From JBAVVD01 sp049697115 (GTDB lineage Bacteria; Acidobacteriota; Aminicenantia; Aminicenantales; UBA4085): a DNA stretch of 64,000 nucleotides. The DNA is taken from the NCBI GenBank assembly GCA_049697115.1, contig JBAVVD010000060.1, positions 1 to 64,000 on the forward strand, written 5' to 3'. The first letter of the stretch is position 1, and every line of letters starts with the position of its first letter. Positions 38,812 through 48,064 of the stretch are shown here, piece by piece. The translations under genes were made by a program, and so were the position numbers. A model generated the notes under the pieces. It had not been told where the DNA came from, made no database searches, and worked only from the letters and a program-made list of their open reading frames with translations.

Positions 38812-40560
38812 ATGGAAATAACTGAAAAAATAAGGCAGGCGGCCAGTATAGCCGAAATTGCCTCTCAATACACGACGCTCAGACTGCGAGGAAAAAAACA
38901 GGTTGGTCTGTGTCCTTTCCACACCGAAAAGACGCCGTCCTTTACGGTGGACGAGGAAAAACAGCTTTTTCACTGCTTTGGCTGCGGTATGGGGGGGGAT
39001 GTTTTTACCCTGGTCATGGAGAAGGAAAACCTCAGCTTCCCTGAAGCCCTGAAATTTCTCGCTCAGAAGTATCACATCCCTCTTCCCCAGGAAAAAATAA
39101 TCTCTCCGACCGCTCTCAAGCAGGAAGAACAACTGTTAAAAATAAACGAATCCGCCCTGGCCTTTTTCAAGAAGAACCTCTACACCACCAATGAGGGCAA
39201 GGCCGCCCTGGATTATCTCAAAAAAAGGAATATTTCCGAGAGCACAATACAGGAGTTTAAGCTGGGCTATGCGTTAAATTCCTGGAATTTCCTGCTCTCT
39301 TATTTTACGGAAAAAGGTGTGGCTTCAAGGCTTCTCGAAAAAGCCGGACTGGTCATCCCCGGGAAAAAAAAGGAAGAAGTCTACGACCGTTTCAGGGGGA
39401 GAGTGATTTTCCCTATTTTCAGCCTGGCCGGAAAAGTCGTCGGCTTCGGCGGCCGGACGCTTTTCAATGCCGAGCCCAAATACCTGAACTCTCCCGAGAC
39501 TCCCGTCTACTTCAAAGGACAGCTCCTTTACGGTTTGAACTTCACTAAAGAGGCCGTCCGGAATGCCGGAGAAATGATTCTTGTGGAAGGGTACACAGAT
39601 TTTACCGCACTTTACCAGGCCGGAGTGAAAAATTGCGCGGCTTCTCTGGGGACAAGCCTGACCTCTCAGCAGGCCTCTCTAGCCCAGCGCTTCGCTCCCA
39701 GAATAATTATTAACTACGACGGCGATTCCGCCGGCAGAGCCGCCGCGCAGCGCGCGATTTCTCTCTGTTTTGAAAATGGAATTCAGACTCAGGTTCTCAT
39801 TTTGCCCAAAAATCTCGATCCCGATGGATTTCTCCAAAAACACGGCCGGGAGGCCTATTCCAGCTTGATGAAAAAAAGCGTCTCCGGCCTCAAGTTTCTC
39901 ATCGACACCGCCGTTCAAGGGAAACATATGGACATTCCGGAAGTCAAAACAAAGGTTCTCAAGGATATCCTGAAAGAGCTGGAAAATATCTCCGACTCTG
40001 TCCTCCGCAGCGAATACCTGAAGAAGACCAGTGAATATCTTTCTGTCGATGAAGCGCTTCTCCGCAGCCTGACTCAGAAAAAACCGGCAGAGATGCAAAC
40101 CGAAATAAGGGAATTTCTGCTTCCCGCTGAGAAAAGACTTCTTCAAATCCTTTTCGAAAAGAAAGACCTGAGGCCCTCCATTTTTGCCGAAATGGAAGAG
40201 GAGGATTTCCGGGGCTTGAAAAGTGAAGCGATTTTTAAGATAATGATAGAACAGCAAAAAAAGGAAAAGGATCTGGTCTTTCAGGAATTGAAACAGGATA
40301 TCGGATCCGCTTTATCGATGTTTCTGGCGCAGGCGCTTATTGAGAAGGGGAAAACACCGACCGTGAGTGAGGCGCGGGACTGCCTCCGCGCTCTGCGGAT
40401 ATGGACCAAAGAAAACCGGATAAAAGAGCTCCAGGTAGAAATCGCCCGCCTTGAAAAAAAGGGAGACGAGGAGAAAGTCCGGTCGCTTCAGCGCCAGAAA
40501 CGGGATTTAACCATGCAAATTCTCCCTGATAGAACAGTCCGGATGAAACATAAAGAGTAA
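38812..40560 (+). CDS. dnaG: DNA primase
   Basis: Synthesises RNA primers at the replication fork. The 582 residues contain the CHC2 zinc finger (CPFHTEKTPSFTV and HCFGCGMGGDVF, residues 35-65), the catalytic TOPRIM region (ILVEGYTDFTALYQAG-type segment near 260 and INYDGDSAGRAAAQRA) and a C-terminal DnaB-interaction region. rpoD begins 43 bp downstream, the conserved dnaG-rpoD pairing of the macromolecular synthesis operon, without rpsU upstream here. Confidence 0.97.
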   Translation: MEITEKIRQAASIAEIASQYTTLRLRGKKQVGLCPFHTEKTPSFTVDEEKQLFHCFGCGMGGDVFTLVMEKENLSFPEALKFLAQKYHIPLPQEKIISPTALKQEEQLLKINESALAFFKKNLYTTNEGKAALDYLKKRNISESTIQEFKLGYALNSWNFLLSYFTEKGVASRLLEKAGLVIPGKKKEEVYDRFRGRVIFPIFSLAGKVVGFGGRTLFNAEPKYLNSPETPVYFKGQLLYGLNFTKEAVRNAGEMILVEGYTDFTALYQAGVKNCAASLGTSLTSQQASLAQRFAPRIIINYDGDSAGRAAAQRAISLCFENGIQTQVLILPKNLDPDGFLQKHGREAYSSLMKKSVSGLKFLIDTAVQGKHMDIPEVKTKVLKDILKELENISDSVLRSEYLKKTSEYLSVDEALLRSLTQKKPAEMQTEIREFLLPAEKRLLQILFEKKDLRPSIFAEMEEEDFRGLKSEAIFKIMIEQQKKEKDLVFQELKQDIGSALSMFLAQALIEKGKTPTVSEARDCLRALRIWTKENRIKELQVEIARLEKKGDEEKVRSLQRQKRDLTMQILPDRTVRMKHKE

Positions 40561-40603
40561 AACGGAAGTTATAACAAGGGGATAAATTTATCAAGGAGTT
40601 TAG

Positions 40604-42226
40604 ATGTTTTCTGAAAATAAATACCAAAAAGATGAGATCAGTGAACTCATCTCCAAGGGGAGAAAGCAGGGTTACCTCCTCTTTGAAGATATCGACAAAA
40701 CCTTTCATGACGACATGGAGTCGGAAGAAAATTTCAACGACTTCATGAGTTCCATCGATGACTATGGAATTAAAATCCTTGACACCAAGCAAAAGGAAAT
40801 TATTCCACGAAGGCGAAAAAGCGAACTGCTCTCTCTGCAGGGGCTGGAAAGGACGACCGATCCTGTCAAGCTCTATTTGCGGGAGATGGGGAACATCTCT
40901 CTGCTGACCCGTGAAGGGGAAATTGCCATCGCCAGAGAAATTGAGCGCGGTGAAAAGTCCATCATCAAAGCCCTCTCCAAAACCCGTCTGGTTTTGAATG
41001 AAGTCCTTTCCCTGGAGGGCAAGCTCAAGATTGATCCCGCGATCATCCAGGAAACGTTCGATGTCAGTGAAGACGACATTGCCGAAGGGAAACTCGAAGA
41101 AAAACGGAAGCAAATCCTGGCTAAAATTAAGAAAATCAAGGACCTCAGCCACAAACTGGATAAAATTCCGAACACCAAATCCTACATTCTCGCCCGCAGC
41201 CGGATTATCGTTGAAATGAGCAACCTGATCCGTGAGCTCAATTTGCGTTCGAGCCAGCGGGAAAAAATCATCGGTGTCCTCAGAGAAAAACTGAGAATCG
41301 TCAACGACCTGGAAGAGAAAAAGGAAGATCTGAGCCTGAGCTTGAATAAAATCCGCAAGAAAAAAGAAATCGAAGCGATGAAACAAAAATTGAAAGAGGT
41401 CAACCGCCACCTCCGAAACCACCAGCGGGAAGTCGGGCTGGACTCCCAGAATCTCAGAAAAATCATCCGTTCGATTACGACAGGGAGGAAAATCAGCAAC
41501 CAGGCCAAGAAAGAGCTGGTGGCGGCCAACCTCAGGCTGGTTGTCTCCATCGCCAAGAAATACAGCAACCGCGGCCTTCAGTTTCTCGACCTGATCCAGG
41601 AAGGAAACATGGGTCTGATGAAGGCCGTAGATAAATTCGAATACCGCAGGGGGTACAAATTCTCCACGTACGCCACATGGTGGATCCGGCAGGCCATCAC
41701 CCGCGCCATCGCCGATCAGGCCAGGACGATCCGGATCCCCGTGCATATGATCGAGACCATCAATAAGCTAATCCGTATCTCCAGAAGTCTGGTCCAGGAA
41801 ATCGGACGGGAACCCACCTGTGAAGAAATCGGCAAAAAGATGGACATGCCCGTAAACAAAGTCCGAAAAATCATTAAAATCGCCCAAGAGCCCATCTCAC
41901 TGGAAACACCGATCGGCGAAGAGGAAGACAGCCATCTGAAGGATTTTATCGAGGACAAAATCCTGCCTTCTCCCCCGGATACGGTCATCCACATCAATTT
42001 GAGAGACCAGATTGAAGAGGCCCTCAAATCTCTCACTGAAAGAGAATCTAAAGTTTTAAAGATGAGATTCGGCTTGGGAGACGGAAACGAACACACCCTT
42101 GAAGAGGTCGGACAACAGTTCAAGGTCACGCGTGAACGAATCCGGCAGATTGAGGCCAAGGCTTTGAGAAAATTGAAACATCCCAGTCGGAGCAAGAAAC
42201 TTCGCTCCTTTACCAATGGGAATTAA
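40604..42226 (+). CDS. rpoD: RNA polymerase primary sigma factor (sigma-70)
   Basis: Housekeeping sigma factor, 540 residues. Region 1.1-like acidic N-terminus, region 1.2 (DPVKLYLREMGNISLLTREG), a helical non-conserved insert (residues 150-290), region 2 (KFSTYATWWIRQAITRAIAD, core and -10 binding), region 3, and region 4 (HTLEEVGQQFKVTRERIRQI, the -35 helix-turn-helix). AAGGAG is 7 nt before the ATG. The near-consensus TTGACA/TATAAT boxes seen elsewhere in the window fit recognition by this protein. Confidence 0.97.
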   Translation: MFSENKYQKDEISELISKGRKQGYLLFEDIDKTFHDDMESEENFNDFMSSIDDYGIKILDTKQKEIIPRRRKSELLSLQGLERTTDPVKLYLREMGNISLLTREGEIAIAREIERGEKSIIKALSKTRLVLNEVLSLEGKLKIDPAIIQETFDVSEDDIAEGKLEEKRKQILAKIKKIKDLSHKLDKIPNTKSYILARSRIIVEMSNLIRELNLRSSQREKIIGVLREKLRIVNDLEEKKEDLSLSLNKIRKKKEIEAMKQKLKEVNRHLRNHQREVGLDSQNLRKIIRSITTGRKISNQAKKELVAANLRLVVSIAKKYSNRGLQFLDLIQEGNMGLMKAVDKFEYRRGYKFSTYATWWIRQAITRAIADQARTIRIPVHMIETINKLIRISRSLVQEIGREPTCEEIGKKMDMPVNKVRKIIKIAQEPISLETPIGEEEDSHLKDFIEDKILPSPPDTVIHINLRDQIEEALKSLTERESKVLKMRFGLGDGNEHTLEEVGQQFKVTRERIRQIEAKALRKLKHPSRSKKLRSFTNGN

Positions 42227-42379
42227 CGACCTTCTTTCCTTATTCGCACTCTCCCAATCCTAAAATCGACCTCCCGTAAACATCGCGGATTTCCATAGGG
42301 TCATGAAGGGGACGGCATTCTGCAAAACCATGATCGGACCCTCGTGTGAATCAGGGAACATAAGCCTCGCTCTATGAGT

Positions 42380-42460
42380 GGCCTTGGAGAGTTCCTGTGT
42401 ATTCTCGACCAAACCCACCCTTCCCCCTAGGTCTTCGAACACACAGGAACTCTCCAGGCC
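42380..42460. repeat. long imperfect inverted repeat between rpoD and tRNA-Met
   Basis: Arms 42380-42404 (GGCCTTGGAGAGTTCCTGTG and on) and 42437-42460 are complementary over about 24 bp with one bulge and one mismatch, around a 32-nt loop. There is no T run, so it is not a simple terminator. It could be a transposon scar, a structured RNA or an extrusion-prone hairpin. The remainder of 42227-42503 shows nothing else I can name. Confidence 0.65.
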
Positions 42461-42503
42461 CCAATTGAATTTCTATCGGCAAGTTTGGGACGTCGGCAGA
42501 GGT

Positions 42504-42532
42504 TTGACTTGGGGGGGAATATTTGTTATAAG
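42504..42532 (+). promoter_or_regulatory. tRNA-Met promoter
   Basis: TTGACT (42504-42509), a 17-bp spacer containing a G run, and TATAAG (42527-42532). The start near 42539 is about 5 nt before the tRNA. The downstream zinc-ribbon gene may be read from the same promoter. Confidence 0.75.
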
Positions 42533-42543
42533 AAACTTTACGA

Positions 42544-42615
42544 GGGCCTATAGCTCAGCGGTAGAGCCACCGGCTCATAACCGGCAGGTCCCAGGTTCGA
42601 ATCCTGGTAGGCCCA
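42544..42615 (+). tRNA. tRNA with CAT anticodon (Met elongator or Ile2)
   Basis: Acceptor GGGCCTA/TAGGCCC, discriminator A, CCA not encoded. The D arm is AGCTCAGCGGTAGAGC; the anticodon stem CCGGC/GCCGG-type with loop CTCATAA gives CAT; the T arm is CCAGG-TTCGAAT-CCTGG. A fully paired first acceptor pair G-C rules out the initiator tRNA. Elongator Met cannot be told from the lysidine-modified Ile2 by eye. Confidence 0.93.
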
Positions 42616-42635
42616 TATCGTGTTGAGGCAATAAT

Positions 42636-43382
42636 GTGGATATTGAATTCGACAAATTAATCCACCTCCAATGTGTTGATTCTCAAATAAATCACATCTC
42701 TTTACTTCTCGAACAAATCCCTTCCCAGATAGAAGAAATTGACCGGAAAATCAAGTCCAGCACTCAAATTGTCCTCGAGGCCAAAGAAAAATTGGCTGCC
42801 AATCAGAAAAAAAGGAGAGATTTGGAAGTCCAGGTGAAAGACTTACGGACCCAGATCACAAAGTATAAACGCCAGCAGTCGGCCATTAAAACAAACAAAG
42901 AATATGCGGCTCTCCTGAAAGAAATCGACGAAACTCAGCAGAAGATCGATGCCCTGGAAGAAGAGATCATCAACGAGATGATCCAGGCCGATGACATCGA
43001 GAAAGAGATCAAAGAAGCCATCCAAAAATACCGTGAGGAAGAGCAGAAGTTACAGAAAGAAAAAGCGGCCATCGCCCAAAACAAAAAGGAGCTGGAAGAG
43101 AATAGGGAATGTCTACTCCAAGAAAAAAACGAGCTGGTTCCCAGGATTCCTCGAGACCAGATCAATCTCTACCTGAAGATCTCCACGAAAAAGGGAGGCG
43201 TTGCCCTTTCTCCGGTCCCTGACGATTTCTGTTCCATGTGCCATATGCGCATCCGTCCTCAGGTCGTGGACGAGCTTTTCGGCACGAATACGCTCATCCT
43301 CTGTGAGAACTGCGGGAGAATCCTCTACTGGGAAAAGAAAGACGAAGAGTCCGAAAAATTGGAAAAAACGGCCAAACCTTAA
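42636..43382 (+). CDS. coiled-coil zinc-ribbon protein (DUF164/CT398-like)
   Basis: A 248-residue protein. Residues 10-175 are an uninterrupted, highly charged helical hairpin (heptad-like, ending in YREEEQKLQKEKAAIAQNKK). The C-terminus is a C4 zinc ribbon, FCSMCHMRIRPQVVDE then LCENCGRILYW. This is the widespread DUF164 family, for which a nucleic-acid or secretion-associated role has been proposed; the molecular function is unsettled. GTG start, GAGG 8 nt upstream. It lies 20 bp after the tRNA. Confidence 0.88.
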   Translation: MDIEFDKLIHLQCVDSQINHISLLLEQIPSQIEEIDRKIKSSTQIVLEAKEKLAANQKKRRDLEVQVKDLRTQITKYKRQQSAIKTNKEYAALLKEIDETQQKIDALEEEIINEMIQADDIEKEIKEAIQKYREEEQKLQKEKAAIAQNKKELEENRECLLQEKNELVPRIPRDQINLYLKISTKKGGVALSPVPDDFCSMCHMRIRPQVVDELFGTNTLILCENCGRILYWEKKDEESEKLEKTAKP

Positions 43383-43409
43383 GGCTTGAAAGCGAAATTC
43401 CCCCTCTTT

Positions 43410-45206
43410 TTATCGAGGCTCACCCAAATCATCCAGGTACATGGCGTCAATCAAATTTTTATACTTCTGCTCGATAATATTTCTTTTGACTTTCAGTGTC
43501 GGCGTCATTTCTCCTTTATCGATCTCGAAGTCCCGGTCCAGGAGGGAAATTCTTTTAATTTTTTCATAAGAGGCCAGATTAGGCGTCGTTCTCTCGATCT
43601 CTGAGAGGACAAAATGGATGATTTGTTCGTTCTGGACAAGGGCCGACCGGCTCAAAAAGGAAATCTGGCTGCCCCTGGCGTATTCCTCCAGCTTTTCAAA
43701 GTTCGGGACGATCAGGGCCGAGATAAACCTTCGGCGGTCACCAATGACAACGGCGTTGGAGATTAAAGGATTGGTCTTGAGGATATTTTCAATGGGCTGG
43801 GGCGCAATATTCTTCCCTCCGGCGGTGACAATCAAGTCCTTTTTGCGGTCAGTGATCACAAGGAATCCGTCCTTGTCGAAATGCCCGATATCGCCTGTGC
43901 GGAGCCAGTCCCCTTCAAAGATTTCCTTTGTCTCCGCCTCCTTCTTGTAATAGGCTTTCATGACGTTCGGTCCCCTGGTCAGAATCTCACCGTCCGGAAC
44001 AATCTTAACTTCCACTCCAGGGATGGGCTTCCCCACTGTCCCAAAGCGCAGGTTTTCAAATGTGTTCACTGAGATGACGGGAGAGGTTTCGGTCAGCCCA
44101 TAGCCTTCCAGAACGACAAGTCCGAGGGCGTAGAAAAATTCGGCGATATCCTGGGAGAGGGGGGCTCCCCCGGACACGAAAAACCGCACTCTTCCACCGG
44201 TCTTTTCGATGACCTTGGAAAAAACAAGTTTGTGGGCCAGATTTCTCTTGAACCGGAGAAATCCGGAAATCGGCTGGTTTTCAAGCTTCCGTCTCCCGTA
44301 TTCTTTTCCCACTTTAACGGCCCAGAAGAAAATCTTCCTCTTCAGACCGGAGCTGGCCAGGACATTGTCCATGACTTTGGAATAAATTTTTTCAAAAACA
44401 CGCGGCACGCTGACCATGATATGGGGCCTGACCTCAAGAAGATTTTCGGACACCGTTTCCATTTTCTCCGCATAGCCGATGGTGCAGCCCTTATAAATGT
44501 AGGTAAACGACACCATCCGCTCCAAAACATGCGAGAGCGGAAGAAACGATAGAACAGTATCTTTCTCATCAAACTCAATGACTTCAGCGGTGGCCTTGAT
44601 GTTGCTGATAAAATTGCTGTGGGTAAGGATGACTCCTTTGGGAATGCCCGTTGTTCCTGATGTGTAAATAATCGAAGCTTCGTCATCGGGTTTGACCTGA
44701 AGGGCCAGTTTATTAAAAAGATCGGGCTGCTCCTTGGCGACTTTCTCGCCCCGTTCGATGATCTGTTGAAAGGTGAAGGCTCCGTCAGGGGCCACTGATT
44801 CAAAAGTGATGTAATGTTGGACCTTAGACAGACTGTCCTTGATGGCCTCTATTTTTTTCCATTGATCGAGGTCAGAGACAACCACCGTTGTGGAGTCAGA
44901 ATCTTCGATGATATATTTCGCCTGCTCCGCCACGAGGGAGGTGTAAATGGGGACCGTAATTCCTCCCAGGCAGAGATTGGCAAGATCCGTCATGATCCAT
45001 TCCGGCTTCGTTTCAGAGAGAATAACGAGCTTATCGCCTTTTTTAACTCCCAAACTCATGAGGCCAAGGCAAAAATGCTTTATTTGCTTGCCGAATTCTT
45101 CTGTCGAGATGGGGACATAGCGCCCCTCTTTTTTTACAAGAATGAATTCCGGTTTTGGAAAGGACTTGATCGAATTCAGTAATAATTGAGATAATGTGTG
45201 GACCAT
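43410..45206 (-). CDS. long-chain acyl-CoA synthetase (AMP-forming)
   Basis: Activates fatty acids to acyl-CoA through an acyl-adenylate; 598 residues. The AMP-binding P-loop motif is IIYTSGTTGIPKGVILTH. The central motif is GYGLTETSPVIS, and the C-terminal motifs are GDWLRTGDIGHFDKDGFL and DRKKDLIVTAGGKNI (catalytic Lys region). It is of the FadD15-type, peripheral to the membrane. GAGGAGGG is just upstream of the ATG. Downstream of gyrA on the same strand after a structured 256-bp spacer. Confidence 0.94.
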   Translation of the reverse strand: MVHTLSQLLLNSIKSFPKPEFILVKKEGRYVPISTEEFGKQIKHFCLGLMSLGVKKGDKLVILSETKPEWIMTDLANLCLGGITVPIYTSLVAEQAKYIIEDSDSTTVVVSDLDQWKKIEAIKDSLSKVQHYITFESVAPDGAFTFQQIIERGEKVAKEQPDLFNKLALQVKPDDEASIIYTSGTTGIPKGVILTHSNFISNIKATAEVIEFDEKDTVLSFLPLSHVLERMVSFTYIYKGCTIGYAEKMETVSENLLEVRPHIMVSVPRVFEKIYSKVMDNVLASSGLKRKIFFWAVKVGKEYGRRKLENQPISGFLRFKRNLAHKLVFSKVIEKTGGRVRFFVSGGAPLSQDIAEFFYALGLVVLEGYGLTETSPVISVNTFENLRFGTVGKPIPGVEVKIVPDGEILTRGPNVMKAYYKKEAETKEIFEGDWLRTGDIGHFDKDGFLVITDRKKDLIVTAGGKNIAPQPIENILKTNPLISNAVVIGDRRRFISALIVPNFEKLEEYARGSQISFLSRSALVQNEQIIHFVLSEIERTTPNLASYEKIKRISLLDRDFEIDKGEMTPTLKVKRNIIEQKYKNLIDAMYLDDLGEPR

Positions 45207-45314
45207 TTTTCCCTCCTCATAAATGTGTGCTCATTGTAATTTTGCCCTCTGGCTCTGTCAAGCGAAAAAAAAGACCTAAAAAGGGCGAGCGGCCAGTCGT
45301 TTAAATGATGTTTC

Positions 45315-45461
45315 GGGGCGAGAAGTGAATGGCGAAAAACCCCTCTGAAGACTGAGCGGGCATGGTTTTTCTTCGCAGAAGAAAAGAGCGAAGGATGATG
45401 GGAGCTGATTTTCCTCGCCGGGGAAAATCAGCGCGGTTTTGAGTTATTCACTTCGAGCCCG
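45315..45461 (-). other. nested hairpin region between gyrA and the acyl-CoA synthetase gene
   Basis: The outer arms, GGGCGAGAAGTGAAT and ATTCACTTCGAGCCC (just after the gyrA stop), enclose two perfect hairpins. They are TTTTCTTC-GCA-GAAGAAAA (about 45366-45385) and CTGATTTTCC/GGAAAATCAG (about 45404-45431). The arrangement is a multibranched RNA fold in the gyrA 3' untranslated region. There is no long T run after the outer stem. It could be a processing site, small RNA or attenuator for the next gene. Confidence 0.5.
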
Positions 45462-45462
45462 A

Positions 45463-47937
45463 TTAACTCTCCCGCGCCTTGGCAACAGAGCAGACGCGGT
45501 CCTTCTCTTCGAGCTGAATGAGGCGAACCCCCTGGGTGGCTCTCCCGGAAGGCCGAACCTGTTTTGTTTTGATGCGGATCACCTTGCCGGATTCGGTCAC
45601 AATAAGCAGGTCCTCTTCGGAGATTCCGAGGATTTCCAGAGCATTCCCGATCCTGGAGTTCACTTTCAGATTGATCAATCCCTTTCCTCCCCGTCGCTGC
45701 CGGCGGTAGAAATTGATTTCTGTCTTCTTTCCGTAGCCTTTCAGACTGGCTGTGAAGATAAACCGGTCTTTTTCATCGATGGCCACCATACCGATCACGG
45801 CATCCTTTTTTCCGAGCGAAATCGCCCGCACACCGGTCGCCTGCCGTCCCATGGGCCGGATATCGCTTTCTTTAAATCGGATGGCTTTGCCCAGCTTTGT
45901 GGCAATGATGATATCCTTTTTACCATCGGTGATCTTGGTCCACAGAAGTTCGCTTTTCGGCCGGAGTGTGACGGCGATAATCCCGCCCCGGCGGATATTC
46001 TTGAACTCATCGAGACACGTCTTTTTGATCAATCCATTGGTGGTCAGCATGACAATGAACTTGTTCTCGCTGAAATCCTTGATCGCAACGACAGAAGTCA
46101 CATTTTCTTCCGGCTGAAACTGGATGAGATTGTTGATCGACTTCCCGCGGCCGGAGATGCCGACATCAGGAATCTCCAGGGCCTTCAGCCAATACACCCG
46201 CCCCTTATTGGTGAAAAAGAGAAGATAGCTGTGCGTGGAGCAAACATAGATGTTCTCCACCACATCCTCGGGCCTCATGCTGATGCCCTTCCTCCCTTTC
46301 CCGCCGCGCAATTGGAAGTGGTAGGAGCTGAGGGAAGTCCGCTTGATGTAGCCGGAGGAGGTGTAGAGAACCGCCACATCTTCTTCTTTAATCAGGTCTT
46401 CCGGACGAATCTCGGTAATCATTTCATCCCGGATTTCCGTGCGGCGTTCATCTTGGTATTCCTCTTTGATCTGTTTGAGCTCTTCAACAATAATGTCCTG
46501 GATCAGCTTATCCGAGCCGAGAATTTTCCTCAGCTTCAGGATGGTCTTCTTGAGCTCTTCACACTCCTGAACAATCTTCTGCCTTTCCAGCCGAGTGAGT
46601 TTCTGAAGCTGCATCTCCAGAATCGCCTGGGCCTGGATCTGGGTCATCTTGAACTTTTCCATCAATCCGGTCCTGGCCTCTTCAACGCTCTTGGAAGAGC
46701 GGATGAGCTTGATGATGGCGTCCAGGTGGTCCAGAGCTTTTGTCAATCCTTCCAGAATATGAGCCCTCTGTTCGGCCTTTTTCAGCTCAAAGCGCGTCCG
46801 GCGGCGGACCACATCCTGACGGTGAGAAATGAAATATTTGATTATCTCGATCAAGCCCAACAGCTTGGGCTGCTTATCCACAATGGCCAGGAGGATTATC
46901 CCAAACGATGTCTGAAGGGCTGTGTGCTTGTAGAGGTTGTTCAAGACAACCTCGGGGAGTTCTCCCTTCTTGACTTCAATGACGATGCGCATCCCTTCAC
47001 GGTCGGACTCATCACGGATATCGGCAATCCCTTCGACTTTCTTCTCATTGACAAGCTCGGCCATGTTCTCCAGGAGGCGGGATTTATTCACCAGATAGGG
47101 TATCTCGGTGACAACAATTCTCTCCCTTTCGCCTTTATCCCCACGCTCGATGAGTGTTTTGGCACGGATATGGACAATCCCCTTACCCTCTTTATAGGCC
47201 TCGCAGATGCCCTGCCGGTTGAACATGTAGCCGCCGGTAGGGAAATCCGGTCCGGAGATGAATTCCATCGCCTTGTCCAGACTGGCATTCGGATGCTTGA
47301 GAAGATAGATCGTCCCGTCGATGACCTCAGACAGGTTATGCGGCGGGATATTGGTCGCCATGCCCACGGCGATTCCGGAACCGCCGTTGATTAGGAGATT
47401 GGGAAATTTGGCCGGAAGGACATCGGGCATGGTTAGGCTCTCGTCATAATTGGGGATGAAATTGACCGTGTCCTTCTCGATATCCGCCATGAGCTCCTGG
47501 GCAATCTTTTTCATCCGGACTTCAGTGTAGCGCATGGCCGCCGGAGGGTCGCCGTCAATGGAGCCGAAATTTCCCTGGCCATCCACAAGGGGATAGCGGA
47601 GGCTAAAATCCTGGGCCATGCGGACCAGTGTGTCGTAGACCGCCGTCTCGCCGTGAGGATGGAACTTTCCGATGACATCGCCGACAATGCGGGCTGATTT
47701 CTTGTACGGTTTGTTCCAGTTGGTTCCTGAATCGTACATGGCGTAGAGGGTGCGGCGATGGACAGGCTTCAGCCCATCCTTGATGTCGGGGATCGCCCGC
47801 CCGATGATGACGCTCATGGCGTAGTCCAGGTAAGAGCGCTTCATTTCCTCTTCAAGGCTGACCACAGAAACATCCGCGGCAGCCGGTGGGATTTCTTTTT
47901 TGACGTTTTTCTCTTCATCCATGGGACTCATTCCCAC
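45463..47937 (-). CDS. gyrA: DNA gyrase subunit A
   Basis: Breakage-reunion subunit of gyrase, 824 residues. The catalytic Tyr is in AAMRYTEVRM near residue 130, and the quinolone region reads HPHGETAVYDTLVRMAQDFS. The C-terminal beta-pinwheel has the GyrA box QRRGGKG, which distinguishes it from ParC. It is directly downstream of gyrB (127-bp gap). The N-terminus is about 30 residues longer than in E. coli, acidic, beginning at GTG 47937 or ATG 47931. Confidence 0.97.
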   Translation of the reverse strand: MGMSPMDEEKNVKKEIPPAAADVSVVSLEEEMKRSYLDYAMSVIIGRAIPDIKDGLKPVHRRTLYAMYDSGTNWNKPYKKSARIVGDVIGKFHPHGETAVYDTLVRMAQDFSLRYPLVDGQGNFGSIDGDPPAAMRYTEVRMKKIAQELMADIEKDTVNFIPNYDESLTMPDVLPAKFPNLLINGGSGIAVGMATNIPPHNLSEVIDGTIYLLKHPNASLDKAMEFISGPDFPTGGYMFNRQGICEAYKEGKGIVHIRAKTLIERGDKGERERIVVTEIPYLVNKSRLLENMAELVNEKKVEGIADIRDESDREGMRIVIEVKKGELPEVVLNNLYKHTALQTSFGIILLAIVDKQPKLLGLIEIIKYFISHRQDVVRRRTRFELKKAEQRAHILEGLTKALDHLDAIIKLIRSSKSVEEARTGLMEKFKMTQIQAQAILEMQLQKLTRLERQKIVQECEELKKTILKLRKILGSDKLIQDIIVEELKQIKEEYQDERRTEIRDEMITEIRPEDLIKEEDVAVLYTSSGYIKRTSLSSYHFQLRGGKGRKGISMRPEDVVENIYVCSTHSYLLFFTNKGRVYWLKALEIPDVGISGRGKSINNLIQFQPEENVTSVVAIKDFSENKFIVMLTTNGLIKKTCLDEFKNIRRGGIIAVTLRPKSELLWTKITDGKKDIIIATKLGKAIRFKESDIRPMGRQATGVRAISLGKKDAVIGMVAIDEKDRFIFTASLKGYGKKTEINFYRRQRRGGKGLINLKVNSRIGNALEILGISEEDLLIVTESGKVIRIKTKQVRPSGRATQGVRLIQLEEKDRVCSVAKARES

Positions 47938-48064
47938 TGACTCTGACCGGACTTATGGGCACTCCGGAGGAACCTCTGCCCGCTTCCCGAATGAAACCAG
48001 CCCGCTTATTCTGGCCGGTGTCCATGTCGGGAGTGAAGTGCGCCGTATCCAAAGAAACTCTCTT

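Noticed and set aside
42260..42442. A 60-codon minus-strand frame between rpoD and tRNA-Met
   Set aside because: It starts inside the inverted repeat, has no Shine-Dalgarno and no recognisable family; kept only as a possibility within the repeat finding.
45439..47394. A 651-codon open frame on the plus strand opposite gyrA
   Set aside because: It is antisense to a fully conserved gyrA; composition follows the complement of gyrA codons and it has no family motif.
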